Shown: piece after piece, positions 18,163 to 27,752 of the stretch
How positions within the stretch are numbered: the stretch's first letter is position 1
Layout: every line of letters begins with the position of its first letter
Assembly: GCF_042683665.1 (NCBI RefSeq)
Contig: NZ_JBHUOO010000023.1
Source of the DNA: Leeuwenhoekiella polynyae
GTDB lineage: Bacteria; Bacteroidota; Bacteroidia; Flavobacteriales; Flavobacteriaceae
Strand: one strand, 5' to 3'
Length of the DNA: 64,000 nt
Notes under the pieces: model-generated
Told to the model about the DNA's origin: nothing
Seen by the model: the letters and a program-made list of their open reading frames with translations, nothing else
Database searches by the model: none
Program-made: the position numbers and the translations under genes

Positions 18163-21100
18163 ATGAGAAAAATTATAAGCTATTTCATCAAATACAGTGT
18201 AGCCGTAAATGTGGTTATATTGGCTTTTGTGATTTTTGGTGTTATAGGCATATTTAGAATGAAATCTTCATTCTTTCCACTTATAGATTCACAGATTATT
18301 ACAATAAGTGTTGCGTACCCGGGAGCAGCTCCGCAAGAGATTGAAGAAGGTGTGATCCTCAAAATTGAAGACAATCTAAAAGGACTTGTAGGTATTGATA
18401 GAGTGACGTCTGTTTCCAGAGAGAACGGAGGTAATGTAACTATTGAAATAGAACAGGGAGAAGATATAAATGTCATTCTTGCCGAGGTTAAAAACGCAGT
18501 AGATCGCGTCCCTAGTTTTCCTACCGGGATGGAACCACTGGTTGTAGCAAAGCAAGAAGCGATTCGGCAGACCATAAGTTTTGCGATTAGCGGAGAAACC
18601 TTAGATCTCGCTACGCTGAAACAAATCGCGCGTTCTATTGAATATGATTTAAGGGCAATGGACGGTATTTCTCAAATAGAGATTAGCGGTTTTCCTGAAG
18701 AAGAAATTGAAATCGCCGTTCGCGAAAATGACCTTTTAGCCTACGGACTAACATTTCAGGAAGTTGCTCAAGCCGTTTCGAGAGCAAATATTTTAACGAC
18801 CGGCGGAAATATAAAAACCGAAACAGAAGATTATTTAATCAGAGCGAATAACCGTGCCTATTATGGAGATGAATTGACTAATCTTATTGTTCGGGCTAAT
18901 CCAGACGGGTCGCTGGTTCGTTTGAGTGATGTGGCGGTTTTGAGAGATCGCTTCTCTGAAACACCAAATGCATCTTATTTCAATGGAAACCTTGCTGTAA
19001 ATATTGAAATAAGCAATACAAATAATGAAGATTTATTACCTACTGCAGAACAAGTAAAAGAATATATAGAGGAGTTTAATGCAAAATACGACTCAGTTCA
19101 TATCGATATTACTTCAGATTCTTCTATACGTTTAGAGCAGCGTACAAATCTGTTAGTAGTTAACGGTGCAGAAGGTATTTTGCTGGTGCTTTTATTTTTA
19201 TCCTTTTTCCTGAACACACGATTAGCATTTTGGGTAGCTGCCGGGATTCCTGTAGCCTTTTTAGGAATGTTTATTTTCGCCGGTGGTTTTGGTGTGACAA
19301 TAAACGTGCTCTCCTTATTTGGGATGATTATCGTGATAGGTATTCTGGTTGATGATGGTATTGTGATTTCAGAAAATATCTATCAGCATTATGAGATGGG
19401 AAAAACACCTATTCGTGCTGCAATAGATGGTACGATGGAAGTGATTCCTCCTATTATTTCAGCAATTATCACAACGGTTCTGGCTTTTTCAACCTTCTTA
19501 TTCTTAGACAGTAGAATAGGGGAGTTCTTTGGTGAAGTTTCTACTGTGGTTATTCTAACGCTTGTGGTTTCTCTTGTAGAGGCTCTTATCATTTTGCCCG
19601 CTCACATTGCGCACAGTAAAGCGCTGGTTCGGGAGTCAGACTCAGATATAGCTTCAAAAAAAGGGATAAGTAAATTTATGTACAAACTGCGTTTTTTTAA
19701 TGAAAAAGGCGATCAGTTTATGAGTTATATGCGTGACAGAATCTATACACCTGTTTTGCGATATACCCTAAAAAATAAATTGCTTTCATGTTCTGTTATA
19801 TTGGCCTTACTCATATTGACGATTAGTTCAATAATGGGGAGTGTCGTAGGTGTGACGTTGTTTCCAAATGTTGCCAGTGATACGGTTTCTATAGAACTGT
19901 TAATGCCTGAAGGAACAAACCCGGAGCGTACAGACAGTATTATTACTTTAGTAGAAAAAGCTGCGTGGCGTGTAAATGATAATTATACTGCTAAACAAAC
20001 GGATAATATGCAGGTTGTTGAAAATATAATCAAGCGTGTGGGGCCGGGTAATAATAAAGCTTCTTTGCGCATTAATTTGTTGCCTGGAGAGTTTAGAGAC
20101 TTTTCCTCTCCGGAAATAACCAATTCTATCCGGGATGAAGTGGGGCCGATTTACGGGGTTGAGCGACTCACATTTGGATCTGGAGGTAACTTTGGGGGAA
20201 GTCCGATTTCTATTTCTTTATTAGGAAATAATACCGAAGAGTTAGAAGCGGCAAAAGAAGAGTTGCGCTCTCAGTTAGAAGACAATGCTTTGTTGCGCGA
20301 TGTGGTAGATACAGATCCTGAAGGGATCAAAGAGATTCAGATAGAGTTGAGAGAGACTGCATATTCTTTAGGTTTAAACCTTAATAGCGTGATGACCCAG
20401 GTGCGTAGTGGTTTTTTTGGGACACAGGCACAGCGTTTTCAACGCGGTCAGGACGAGATTAGAGTTTGGGTGCGTTACGATCGCAGTGATCGTAGCAGCT
20501 TAAATGACCTTGATGATATGCGTATTGTTACTCCGGCTGGTGATCGCATTCCGTTGCGTGAAATAGCAACATATACCATTTCTAGAGGTGATGAATCTAT
20601 CAGTCACTTAGAGGGGCAGCGAGAGATACAGGTAAATGCAGATATGGCTGATCCTAATGGAAGCGTTACCGATATAATGACGGATATTCAACAAAATGTA
20701 ATGCCAGATATTTTATCAAAATATCCTACACTTTCTGTTTCGTATGAAGGTCAAAACCGGGAAGCTGAAAAATTAAGCAGTTCTGCTAATAAGGTTGTGT
20801 GGGTCATTTTGTTTTTGATCTATGCGACTATAGCATTTACCTTCCGCAGTTATAGTCAGCCGTTTATATTGTTACTTATGATCCCTTTTAGTATTATAGG
20901 TGTTGCCTGGGGACATTATATTCACGGGTTTCCTATAAATGTACTTTCAGCATTAGGTATAATTGCGTTGATCGGTATTATGGTTAACGATGGTCTGGTG
21001 CTTATAGGTAAATTAAATGCCTCACTAAAGGCCGGAGTAAAGTTTGAAGAAGCACTTTTTGAGGCGGGAAGATCTCGTTTCCGAGCTATTTTTCTAACCA

Positions 21101-21360
21101 GTATTACAACTATTGCAGGTCTGGCTCCGCTACTTTTAGAGAAAAGTAGACAAGCGCAGTTTTTAAAACCTATGGCGATTTCTATTTCTTACGGAATAGG
21201 AATTGCAACCTTGCTAACTTTATTGATGCTGCCGTTGTTGCTTTCTATTTCTAATCAAATTAAAACGAAAGCTGCCTGGGTAAAAACAGGAAAAGAACCT
21301 GCACGCGAAGATGTAGAGCGGGCTATTAAAGAATTAAAAGAACAGAATGAAGAGCATTAG
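18163..21360 (+). CDS. RND family efflux transporter permease
   Basis: The 1065-residue product is a full-length RND pump with twelve predicted membrane helices and two large periplasmic loops. The first helix is at about 12-32. The helix-4 region carries FGMIIVIGILVDDGIVISENIYQ, the charged proton-relay residues of the HAE/AcrB class. Such pumps use proton motive force to expel drugs, bile or other toxic compounds; substrate is not predictable. The pump and channel genes overlap by 14 bp, indicating coupled translation. Confidence 0.93.
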   Translation: MRKIISYFIKYSVAVNVVILAFVIFGVIGIFRMKSSFFPLIDSQIITISVAYPGAAPQEIEEGVILKIEDNLKGLVGIDRVTSVSRENGGNVTIEIEQGEDINVILAEVKNAVDRVPSFPTGMEPLVVAKQEAIRQTISFAISGETLDLATLKQIARSIEYDLRAMDGISQIEISGFPEEEIEIAVRENDLLAYGLTFQEVAQAVSRANILTTGGNIKTETEDYLIRANNRAYYGDELTNLIVRANPDGSLVRLSDVAVLRDRFSETPNASYFNGNLAVNIEISNTNNEDLLPTAEQVKEYIEEFNAKYDSVHIDITSDSSIRLEQRTNLLVVNGAEGILLVLLFLSFFLNTRLAFWVAAGIPVAFLGMFIFAGGFGVTINVLSLFGMIIVIGILVDDGIVISENIYQHYEMGKTPIRAAIDGTMEVIPPIISAIITTVLAFSTFLFLDSRIGEFFGEVSTVVILTLVVSLVEALIILPAHIAHSKALVRESDSDIASKKGISKFMYKLRFFNEKGDQFMSYMRDRIYTPVLRYTLKNKLLSCSVILALLILTISSIMGSVVGVTLFPNVASDTVSIELLMPEGTNPERTDSIITLVEKAAWRVNDNYTAKQTDNMQVVENIIKRVGPGNNKASLRINLLPGEFRDFSSPEITNSIRDEVGPIYGVERLTFGSGGNFGGSPISISLLGNNTEELEAAKEELRSQLEDNALLRDVVDTDPEGIKEIQIELRETAYSLGLNLNSVMTQVRSGFFGTQAQRFQRGQDEIRVWVRYDRSDRSSLNDLDDMRIVTPAGDRIPLREIATYTISRGDESISHLEGQREIQVNADMADPNGSVTDIMTDIQQNVMPDILSKYPTLSVSYEGQNREAEKLSSSANKVVWVILFLIYATIAFTFRSYSQPFILLLMIPFSIIGVAWGHYIHGFPINVLSALGIIALIGIMVNDGLVLIGKLNASLKAGVKFEEALFEAGRSRFRAIFLTSITTIAGLAPLLLEKSRQAQFLKPMAISISYGIGIATLLTLLMLPLLLSISNQIKTKAAWVKTGKEPAREDVERAIKELKEQNEEH

Positions 21361-22684
21361 GCTAAAAATAGCAGTTTTAAGTGTTTTTGCTTTAGGCCAA
21401 AGTTTTTCAAATTTTGCCCAAGAGCAAGTGCTTTCTAAGTCTGAAGCGATCGCTTTAACCTTAGAGAATAACTACAATATTGCAGTTGCTGATAATTCGG
21501 TCTTAATTGCAGAGAACAATTCAGATATATTGAATTCTAATTACTTACCTACGGTTTTTGGTCAGGTCGGAATGTCCTACAGCCTCCAAGATCAAAAATT
21601 CAATCCTGATGATCGCCCACCTTTTGAGGTCAATAATGCAAAGTCTGAGAGTTATAATGCTTCGGTGAATTTAGAATATACCTTGTTTGACGGCTTGGGT
21701 AGGTTGTATAATTACAAGAGTCTAAAAGAGACTTATAATTTAACGAAGTTAGAAACTCGTGAAACTATTGAAAATACAGTATTACAATTGTTTTCGGTTT
21801 ATTATGAGGTGGCTCGTCTGACAGAGAATGTTGAGATTTTAGAGCAAACTTTAGAGATTTCAAAAAATCGGGTGAAACGAGCCGGTTACCAATTTGATTA
21901 TGGTCAAAATACGAAACTCGAAGTTTTAAATGCTGAGGTAGATGTGACCAACGACAGCATCAACTTGATGAATACGCGTCAACTATTGAAAAATACCAAA
22001 CGCGATCTCAACCTTGTTTTGGCGCGCGAACTTCAGCAGACTTTTGCTGTAGATACAAATGTGATTTTTATCCCGAAGATAGCATTAGAATCATACCTGG
22101 ATCTGGCTAAAGAAAACAATGTGCGTTTATTGCAAACGGAATCTTCAATAACGCTGAGTGAATACGATATTAAGACTTCTAAAGCTCGTTTTTTACCTAC
22201 GGTGGGGCTTACCGGCTCCTATGGCTGGAATGAGTCTATAACACCTGCCTCGGCCTTTTTTGGAGGAAGTACACGACAGAACACCGGGTTTCAGGGCGGA
22301 TTGAATTTAAGATGGAATCTTTTTGACGGCGGAGCCAGTATTATTCAGCTAAAAAATGCAAAAATTGCTAAGGAAAATCAGCTGTTACTGAAAGAACAAA
22401 TAAACCTTGAAGTTGATCGGGACATAGCAAATGCTTTGGGTAATTATGAAAACCTGATTGAGGTTTATGAGATTCAGGAACAAAACGTAATTACCAATAA
22501 AAATAACTTTGAACGTTCTCGTGAACGTTTCAACCTAGGACAAATCACTTCGATTGAATTTAGACAGGCACAGATCAATTTAATCAATGCAGCGACTAAC
22601 AAGAATTTAGCTAAGTACGAAGCTAAGTTTGCAGAGCTCCAGCTTTTACAGCAAGTAGGGCAATTGCTTAATGTTGAATTTTAA
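21347..22684 (+). CDS. TolC-family outer-membrane efflux protein
   Basis: This is the outer-membrane channel of the tripartite pump. A signal peptide (about 1-24, ending NFAQ) is followed by two OEP repeats, about 30-220 and 240-440, each with long amphipathic helices and a beta-strand segment. Its start lies inside the pump gene (14-bp overlap). It has 445 residues. Confidence 0.9.
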   Translation: MKSIRLKIAVLSVFALGQSFSNFAQEQVLSKSEAIALTLENNYNIAVADNSVLIAENNSDILNSNYLPTVFGQVGMSYSLQDQKFNPDDRPPFEVNNAKSESYNASVNLEYTLFDGLGRLYNYKSLKETYNLTKLETRETIENTVLQLFSVYYEVARLTENVEILEQTLEISKNRVKRAGYQFDYGQNTKLEVLNAEVDVTNDSINLMNTRQLLKNTKRDLNLVLARELQQTFAVDTNVIFIPKIALESYLDLAKENNVRLLQTESSITLSEYDIKTSKARFLPTVGLTGSYGWNESITPASAFFGGSTRQNTGFQGGLNLRWNLFDGGASIIQLKNAKIAKENQLLLKEQINLEVDRDIANALGNYENLIEVYEIQEQNVITNKNNFERSRERFNLGQITSIEFRQAQINLINAATNKNLAKYEAKFAELQLLQQVGQLLNVEF

Positions 22685-22687
22685 AAG

Positions 22688-22870
22688 ATGGAAGAGCATT
22701 TTTTTCAATGTCCATATTGCTGGGAAGAAATATCCATGCTGCTTGATACTTCAGTGAGGCATCAGGTTTATGTTGAAGACTGTGAGGTTTGTTGCAATCC
22801 TATAGAGCTTACGGTGAGTTATGAGGATGCTGTGCTGACAGAATTCCAAGTTGCTAGTATTGAGCAATAA
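22688..22870 (+). CDS. CPXCG-motif cysteine-rich small protein
   Basis: The 60-residue protein has two cysteine pairs, CPYC (9-12) and CEVC with an extra C (35-39), the pattern of the CPXCG-motif family, and probably binds zinc. It starts 4 nt after the TolC gene. The role is unknown. Confidence 0.8.
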   Translation: MEEHFFQCPYCWEEISMLLDTSVRHQVYVEDCEVCCNPIELTVSYEDAVLTEFQVASIEQ

Positions 22871-22901
22871 AACCTATATTTGTTGCTTAATACCCCTAAT
22901 T

Positions 22902-23258
22902 GTGCTTCTAAATTTTAGTTTTTCGGAAAATGCTATCGGCTACATTGTAGAAGGTAAAATGGACTATAAAGCCATCACAGAGCTTAAAACAGCTATACTT
23001 AAAAAATTTGAAGAGCATGATACCATTAACTTATATTTAGAAGATAATAATATTGAGCGCTTTACGCTAGACGCTGTTTTTATTGCGAGTATTTTCCCCA
23101 TGCAACATTCAAATCGTCTCAATAAAATTGCGATGGTCACTAACCGAAAGTGGATACACGCGATAGCAAATTTCAATAAAGTACTTATAGGTAAGGATAT
23201 GCGTAATTTTACGGTAGATAAGCGTCTTGATGCGATTTCCTGGATAGCTTCAGACTAA
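22902..23258 (+). CDS. SpoIIAA-like (STAS/SEC14-type) protein
   Basis: The sequence from IGYIVEGKMDYKAITELK through KIAMVTNRKWIHAIANF to the C terminus matches the short SpoIIAA-like family, single alpha/beta domains of unclear function. The start is uncertain. I chose the GTG at 22902, which puts the domain near the N terminus. A TTG at 22851 would add 17 hydrophobic residues and overlap the preceding gene. The 3' end overlaps the convergent AsmA-like gene by 4 bp. Confidence 0.65.
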   Translation: MLLNFSFSENAIGYIVEGKMDYKAITELKTAILKKFEEHDTINLYLEDNNIERFTLDAVFIASIFPMQHSNRLNKIAMVTNRKWIHAIANFNKVLIGKDMRNFTVDKRLDAISWIASD

Positions 23259-24823
23259 TCTAAAGCTGTAACGGTTTTAAGCATTCCTTCTTTTAGATTA
23301 ATCCACAGGTAGTTGAAAAACGATTTGGTTTGATTTCTGTTTACTTCACCAGCTCCTTCTTTAAACCCGCCATCTTCGTTTTTACTGGTTTTAGCGATAA
23401 ATATATTGGCAATGGTAGAGGCAAACCATTTTTTCTTCTTTTTCTCTTGATTCATGATGTTGACTTTAAACTCATCATAAGTCATTTGCATGTCTATATG
23501 CGAACTGTAATTATCCCCGTAAATGGTAAAGTAGGTATGCTCTAAATCCCCGCTCATTTCTACGCCTAAATTGGGAGATGTAAATGATTCAAGATTAGCT
23601 ACAGGAAGTTTAGATAGGCTTCCTTTTACATAAAATTTATCTTGAGGGTCATTGATGTCAAAATTCCAATCCAAGCTCATAGGGCTACTTTTCATAAATA
23701 CGGCCTTAATTGCAATGCTGGTCTTTTTTTCTCCTAAATTATACGTATTGCCAACATTATATAGTGAGGCATTAAGATTGCTGAAATCAAGCATCCCAGC
23801 TGCTGTGTTGCTGTTTACTTTTTCGTGATATACAATTCCGCCATTCTTTATTTTGATAGTATCTATCATCATCTCAAAATTAAGATCACGCAGCATTTTA
23901 GAATACAAAGGCTTTTTAGTCAGATCATCTGCAATTCGCTTATCTCTGTATATGTTTAGATAAGGTTTTTCTAATTCTAGTAAAGGTGTATTGAGGTAAA
24001 ATTCGCCAGATTCTTCACCATATCTGAGGTTGTGAAATTTTATATTTTTAATAGAAAAATCTATATGATCCCGTTCTTTCTTGATCATATTACTGAGTTG
24101 GCTTCGGGAGTATTGAGTTTTGAGTCTCAGGTCATTCATAACGAGATCAGTGCCATCCCATTCCACGTGACTTACAGTTAGTACATCAAAACGATTGGTC
24201 TGATAATACAACGAATCGTAACTCATAAAAATTTCTTCATAATCAAATGGGCGTGTGATCGCTGCAGTTATGGTAGGAGTAATATTCTCAAGTTTCAGGT
24301 TAAAGTGCGCTGTTTTTAAAGTAACCGAATCCGTTTTAGGATTTATTATTTGAATGTAGTCTGTTACCAGATCAAATTTATCTATCTGAAAATGCCTGTC
24401 TAAATTTTGAGCCTGTATAGGATTTTCTGTCGTGCTATCTTTCTTTTTTGAATTTTGTTCTTTTTGGTTATTGGAGTGTTTATAGTGTGTAAGACTGTCG
24501 GCGTGAATGCGGATGTTTTTAAAGTGAATATTTTTGTTTTTAAAATAATCCCAATGATCAAGTCCTTTAAGCTGTACACTGGCATTTTTAACTTCACTTC
24601 GGGGAGTCGAGTCGTTTGCTTTGATACGAACGGTGGCATGAGCCATACTCGCATTGCCTCCCCAGCTGTCTATCGTGATATCTTCATAATCAAGCGAAAG
24701 TGACTCTGGTAAATCATTTTGAATAATCTCCTGAAGTTGATTTTTAAGGTAGGTATTGAGGTAAAGTGCTGCGGCTCCCAGTAGTACAAAAAAGATAAAA
24801 AGCCCAATTAGAAATTTCTTCAT
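23255..24823 (-). CDS. AsmA/DUF748-like envelope protein
   Basis: The 522-residue product has one N-terminal membrane helix (about 4-26) and a long beta-rich periplasmic part with repeated segments such as KNIHFKNIRIHADSL and VHLDMQM-type strands. That organisation resembles AsmA/DUF748-like proteins, which are thought to handle lipid or envelope traffic. No catalytic motif is visible. It is monocistronic and convergent with the SpoIIAA-like gene. Confidence 0.65.
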   Translation of the reverse strand: MKKFLIGLFIFFVLLGAAALYLNTYLKNQLQEIIQNDLPESLSLDYEDITIDSWGGNASMAHATVRIKANDSTPRSEVKNASVQLKGLDHWDYFKNKNIHFKNIRIHADSLTHYKHSNNQKEQNSKKKDSTTENPIQAQNLDRHFQIDKFDLVTDYIQIINPKTDSVTLKTAHFNLKLENITPTITAAITRPFDYEEIFMSYDSLYYQTNRFDVLTVSHVEWDGTDLVMNDLRLKTQYSRSQLSNMIKKERDHIDFSIKNIKFHNLRYGEESGEFYLNTPLLELEKPYLNIYRDKRIADDLTKKPLYSKMLRDLNFEMMIDTIKIKNGGIVYHEKVNSNTAAGMLDFSNLNASLYNVGNTYNLGEKKTSIAIKAVFMKSSPMSLDWNFDINDPQDKFYVKGSLSKLPVANLESFTSPNLGVEMSGDLEHTYFTIYGDNYSSHIDMQMTYDEFKVNIMNQEKKKKKWFASTIANIFIAKTSKNEDGGFKEGAGEVNRNQTKSFFNYLWINLKEGMLKTVTALD

Positions 24824-24908
24824 TGCTCTAAGATATCTAATACTCAGGCTCGTTAGTGTTAGCGAAATGATAATATTAGGATTTTATAAAAATTTATTTC
24901 AAAAGGTC

Positions 24909-24939
24909 TTGTGAGAACTTAAGAAGTGTTGTATATTTG
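24909..24939 (+). promoter_or_regulatory. promoter of tRNA-fMet
   Basis: TTG at 24909-24911 and TATATTTG at 24932-24939 are 20 nt apart, an exact match to the Bacteroidota TTG/TAnnTTTG promoter. The tRNA begins 11 nt after the -7 element. Confidence 0.8.
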
Positions 24940-24950
24940 CCGTCCAATAT

Positions 24951-25026
<76 letters not shown>

Positions 25027-25034
25027 GCAAAATC

Positions 25035-25066
25035 AAGCCCTCACAGCAATGTGTGGGCTTTTTTTT
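25035..25066 (+). terminator. terminator just inside the island's left end
   Basis: AAGCCC (25035-25040) and GGGCTT (25055-25060) with an inner CACA/TGTG pair form a hairpin followed by eight T. It would end transcription of tRNA-fMet. Confidence 0.8.
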
Positions 25067-25073
25067 GGCAATG

Positions 25074-25096
25074 GGTACAACATAGGTACAACATTT
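25074..25096 (+). repeat. left copy of 23-bp terminal repeat (possible integrase arm site)
   Basis: Two tandem GGTACAACAT units separated by one base and followed by TT. The same 23 bases occur in the same orientation at 54573-54595 near the right end. Position close to both attachment sites suggests integrase or excisionase arm-type binding. Confidence 0.7.
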
Positions 25097-25171
25097 TGAT
25101 GTTTTCCTTTAAAGAATATTCTTTGATATATATTGGCATCATTTGCTATTATATTTTATTTTTATATCATT

Positions 25172-25846
25172 TCACTCTAAACCTTTGGTTCTTCTGAAGT
25201 GTTGTTGTTTAAATAATTCCAGATCAATCATTAACTGTGGTTGCCCGTATCCCTTTAATTTGTAAACCTTTTTTCGGCAACATTTTTTATATTTATGACC
25301 ACCACACAAAGGACATTCTTTATTTGGTTGATATTTTATACGGTATAAGGCTGTTTCCAAAATAGCAATGATGTTTTTGAAATCTTTAAGCCCATATTCT
25401 TCGCGGTAATATTGGACTATTCCAGCAAAATGATGGTCGTACTCACCGTTGGCATAGTAACCTGTTGATTTCTTGAAATGATAATTAGCAAAAAATGGAT
25501 AGATAACTTCCCTATAAAACTCTTCAAATAAAATACCCCTCTTTTTTAGTTTCAACAGTTTATGTGGGATGTCCAAACAGCATTCACCATCCTTTGAAAT
25601 ATGAAAATTCCAGTCTCTATTTATGATATTGGTTTTCTCAATTACAACAGGTGTTGTGTGTGGGTATTCACTTTTATTTATTAGAACGAGAATTTCGAAA
25701 TGTCCCCAAAGTTTATTTCTATCGTCTACAATACTTATTTTACCTTCAAGAGCTAAATATCCAAATTTTGGACTTTGGACTTTTTCGAAGGAAAAATATC
25801 TGCTTAGAAAGCTTTCAATATCTTGATTGAGCCTTTTTTTAATCAT
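25172..25846 (-). CDS. E2-like (ubiquitin-conjugating fold) protein with SEC-C zinc motif
   Basis: The 224-residue protein, read from the ATG at 25846, contains an E2-type signature: YPHTTPVV (61-68), then FHISKDGECCLDI (81-93). It corresponds to the eukaryotic YPxxPP...HPNI...G.ICLDI core, with H82 and a candidate catalytic cysteine C90 (C89 adjacent). The C terminus has a SEC-C zinc motif, CPLCGGHKYKKCC (178-190). An upstream in-frame start would add 25 residues. The chosen start overlaps the cyclase gene by 8 bp, so translation is probably coupled. No E1, JAB or ubiquitin-like gene is nearby. It is the last gene of the Pycsar-like operon. The E2 call is by motif only. Confidence 0.7.
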   Translation of the reverse strand: MIKKRLNQDIESFLSRYFSFEKVQSPKFGYLALEGKISIVDDRNKLWGHFEILVLINKSEYPHTTPVVIEKTNIINRDWNFHISKDGECCLDIPHKLLKLKKRGILFEEFYREVIYPFFANYHFKKSTGYYANGEYDHHFAGIVQYYREEYGLKDFKNIIAILETALYRIKYQPNKECPLCGGHKYKKCCRKKVYKLKGYGQPQLMIDLELFKQQHFRRTKGLE

Positions 25847-26825
25847 AATTGAAATAAGGTTTGCTTTTAGAGGCAATAGGGTATAAATCACGGCTATTCT
25901 TTTTTGGGTCTGGTAATGCACTTATAGTTAACACCAAAACACCCGTATCGTTTTGGACTGCTAGGTTATTGTCTACTAAATATCGCTCCCAATTAAAATT
26001 GTATTGATGGTATCTTCTTCCATCCTCATAATCGTGGATTTCTTTACTTCGCTGCTCAAAATATTTGTCTTTCCTTAGCTGGGTCGTTACATTATGACCC
26101 ACTACTATTCCGCTGTTTTTAGCATTGCTTTGCATTTTTGGAGCAAGGCTTGTATGCAGACTACAAGTGGTAACTTCACCTGATTCACCGATCCCTGAAT
26201 AAAACCAATCTACCTGTTTTGAATGACCCAGATCCAGTCCGGCTCTTGTGTGAATATCCTGAACACCATTATCCTCAAAAAAGTCTTTTAGGTCATTTTT
26301 AACGAAGTAAGATATCATTGAAAAGGATTTTAAAGCATCCTCAACTGCTTTCAGTTTTTCGATGTTTTTTCCACCGAAGTATACCATTAAGCCGTCACCC
26401 TGTATACGATGTACGTAACCGCCACAAAGATTTACCGCAAATATTGAAGCCCGGATGATACTTTCTGTTATTAACCGTACCGTACCTTTTGTAAAATTAT
26501 TAAAAAGCCTTGTACTTTTCTTCACATCTATGAATCCTGATATTATCCAATGCTCTTCAACCAAGTCTGTGCCTTTTAAGCGTGCAAAATCTGGATGGCT
26601 CCCCAATGGTTGGTAGTCAAAAGTGTCTTGTACACCCATTCCTTTCGCAAATAATTTCATTTCGGGCGATAATTCTCTACCAGGAAGTTCATTTCTTAGC
26701 GATTTAAGAAAATCACGGTTGCTTTCGAGAAGCGGTTCACTAAGGCCATAAATTTTGTTTGATTTTGTTGGGTCGTTCTCGACCGCTTTCTTTATTACGT
26801 TTTTGTAATTTTCGAATAAGTTCAT
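25839..26825 (-). CDS. class III nucleotide cyclase, Pycsar-type (PycC-like)
   Basis: In Pycsar defence, PycC makes cCMP or cUMP after phage infection and activates a membrane or TIR effector. This 328-residue protein has an N-terminal helical extension (1-90) and one class III cyclase domain. The first metal aspartate is D100 in ISGFIDVKKSTRLF and the second D144 in VHRIQGDGLMVYF. In my rough alignment the canonical Asn/Arg pair near 225-231 is Ser/Lys (TSLAPKM), as expected for a divergent, non-adenylate cyclase. It sits directly between a DUF5706-type effector (1 nt gap) and the E2-like gene. Base specificity cannot be read from sequence. Confidence 0.82.
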   Translation of the reverse strand: MNLFENYKNVIKKAVENDPTKSNKIYGLSEPLLESNRDFLKSLRNELPGRELSPEMKLFAKGMGVQDTFDYQPLGSHPDFARLKGTDLVEEHWIISGFIDVKKSTRLFNNFTKGTVRLITESIIRASIFAVNLCGGYVHRIQGDGLMVYFGGKNIEKLKAVEDALKSFSMISYFVKNDLKDFFEDNGVQDIHTRAGLDLGHSKQVDWFYSGIGESGEVTTCSLHTSLAPKMQSNAKNSGIVVGHNVTTQLRKDKYFEQRSKEIHDYEDGRRYHQYNFNWERYLVDNNLAVQNDTGVLVLTISALPDPKKNSRDLYPIASKSKPYFNYD

Positions 26826-26826
26826 T

Positions 26827-27330
26827 TTATGAGGTTATTTTAATTAATATGTAGGTTAAGGGTGCTAATAGCACAAATTGTATGATTAATAAGCCACAAG
26901 CCCATTTGAGCTTTTTGAATTTTGATTTCAAACCTTTTGAAAGGATAAAGACTTGATTTCTTAAATCATTTAAATCATCTTTTTTACTTTGATTTTTTGA
27001 AAGTTCAAAGAATTCTTCAGGCCTTTTTTGCCCTATGCTAGCGAAATAATACAAAGATTCTATATCGGATTTTGGCGAAAAATAGGGCATACTAGCTAAG
27101 GCCAACAGTATTAAGCTAATAACACCAAGAACTATAATAGAAGCCAAAGACAATAACAACCAGTTTTCTTTGTATAAAAGTTTTTGTATTTGAGTTAAGA
27201 GCGTAATCGCCCCACCTGTTATAAATGTATTTATGGCGATATATACCGCCGTTTTGTTATTGACGCTATCGTAATAATGGTCTAAGCGGTTTACTGTGTA
27301 TTCCAATCTTTCTTTTTCCATAGAGTTCAA
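26827..27330 (-). CDS. Pycsar membrane effector (PycTM-like, DUF5706-type)
   Basis: The 167-residue protein has an N-terminal helix with RLDHYYDSVNNKTAVYIAIN, two membrane helices (about 28-48 and 57-80) and a third hydrophobic segment near the C terminus (about 144-164). The conserved PYFSPKSDIESLYYFASIG motif follows the second helix. This is the layout of Pycsar effectors that are thought to permeabilise the inner membrane when bound to a cyclic pyrimidine. Its stop lies 1 nt before the cyclase start. Confidence 0.78.
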   Translation of the reverse strand: MNSMEKERLEYTVNRLDHYYDSVNNKTAVYIAINTFITGGAITLLTQIQKLLYKENWLLLSLASIIVLGVISLILLALASMPYFSPKSDIESLYYFASIGQKRPEEFFELSKNQSKKDDLNDLRNQVFILSKGLKSKFKKLKWACGLLIIQFVLLAPLTYILIKITS

Positions 27331-27370
27331 TTTATTAACTAGGCTGATTCCAAAGAGCCAGCCTAGTTGA

Positions 27371-27523
27371 TTACTTGATAGCCTTTGTGATAGCTGTTAT
27401 AGCTGCCACAAATGTTACCACAGTAAAAATTGTTGAAATAACTCTCGCGCTATTACCATTTAAATGTAGACAAGTGTCCTTTTCGCAAAGACTCAACTTG
27501 TCATTCTGAAATGAATAATTCAT
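27371..27523 (-). CDS. small membrane protein
   Basis: A 50-residue protein read from MNYSFQNDKLSLCEKD, with a C-terminal helix (about 28-50, VISTIFTVVTFVAAITAITKAIK). Upstream in-frame codons exist, but the longer N terminus looks unlike a natural start. It lies 40 nt upstream of the effector on the same strand, so it may be part of the Pycsar-like operon. No family recognised. Confidence 0.4.
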   Translation of the reverse strand: MNYSFQNDKLSLCEKDTCLHLNGNSARVISTIFTVVTFVAAITAITKAIK

Positions 27524-27575
27524 AATCAAAATTTTAGTTATCCCAAATTCGCAGCAATTGGGTTTCGCTGAAGTG

Positions 27576-27752
27576 TTACTTACTTTTATCGGTAACACCT
27601 TTAAATTTTCCACCGCTGGTCTTTACATCCATAAATCTTCCGGAATCGGAATTTCTTTTAACATAAAGACCAGTTTTAGGGTTTTTGACTTGTGTTCTGC
27701 TTTTTATCGCACCGTTTCTGCGATTATCACCACTTATTCCATTTGTTGCCAT
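27576..27752 (-). CDS. small basic protein (58 aa)
   Basis: Encodes a 58-residue basic protein with the pattern NPKTGLYVKRNSDSGRF followed by MDVKTSGGKFKGV. Similar short proteins of unknown role are common in bacteria. A 25-codon frame starting at 27811 (MAKKIKTQAYKSVELLEQYK) ends inside its start region, suggesting translational coupling or a leader. It is co-oriented with the Pycsar-like genes. Confidence 0.5.
   Translation of the reverse strand: MATNGISGDNRRNGAIKSRTQVKNPKTGLYVKRNSDSGRFMDVKTSGGKFKGVTDKSK

Noticed and set aside
25172..26825. Type II CBASS call because of the E2-like gene
   Set aside because: The nucleotide enzyme is a class III cyclase with GDG and metal Asp motifs, not a CD-NTase, and no E1 or JAB gene is nearby.
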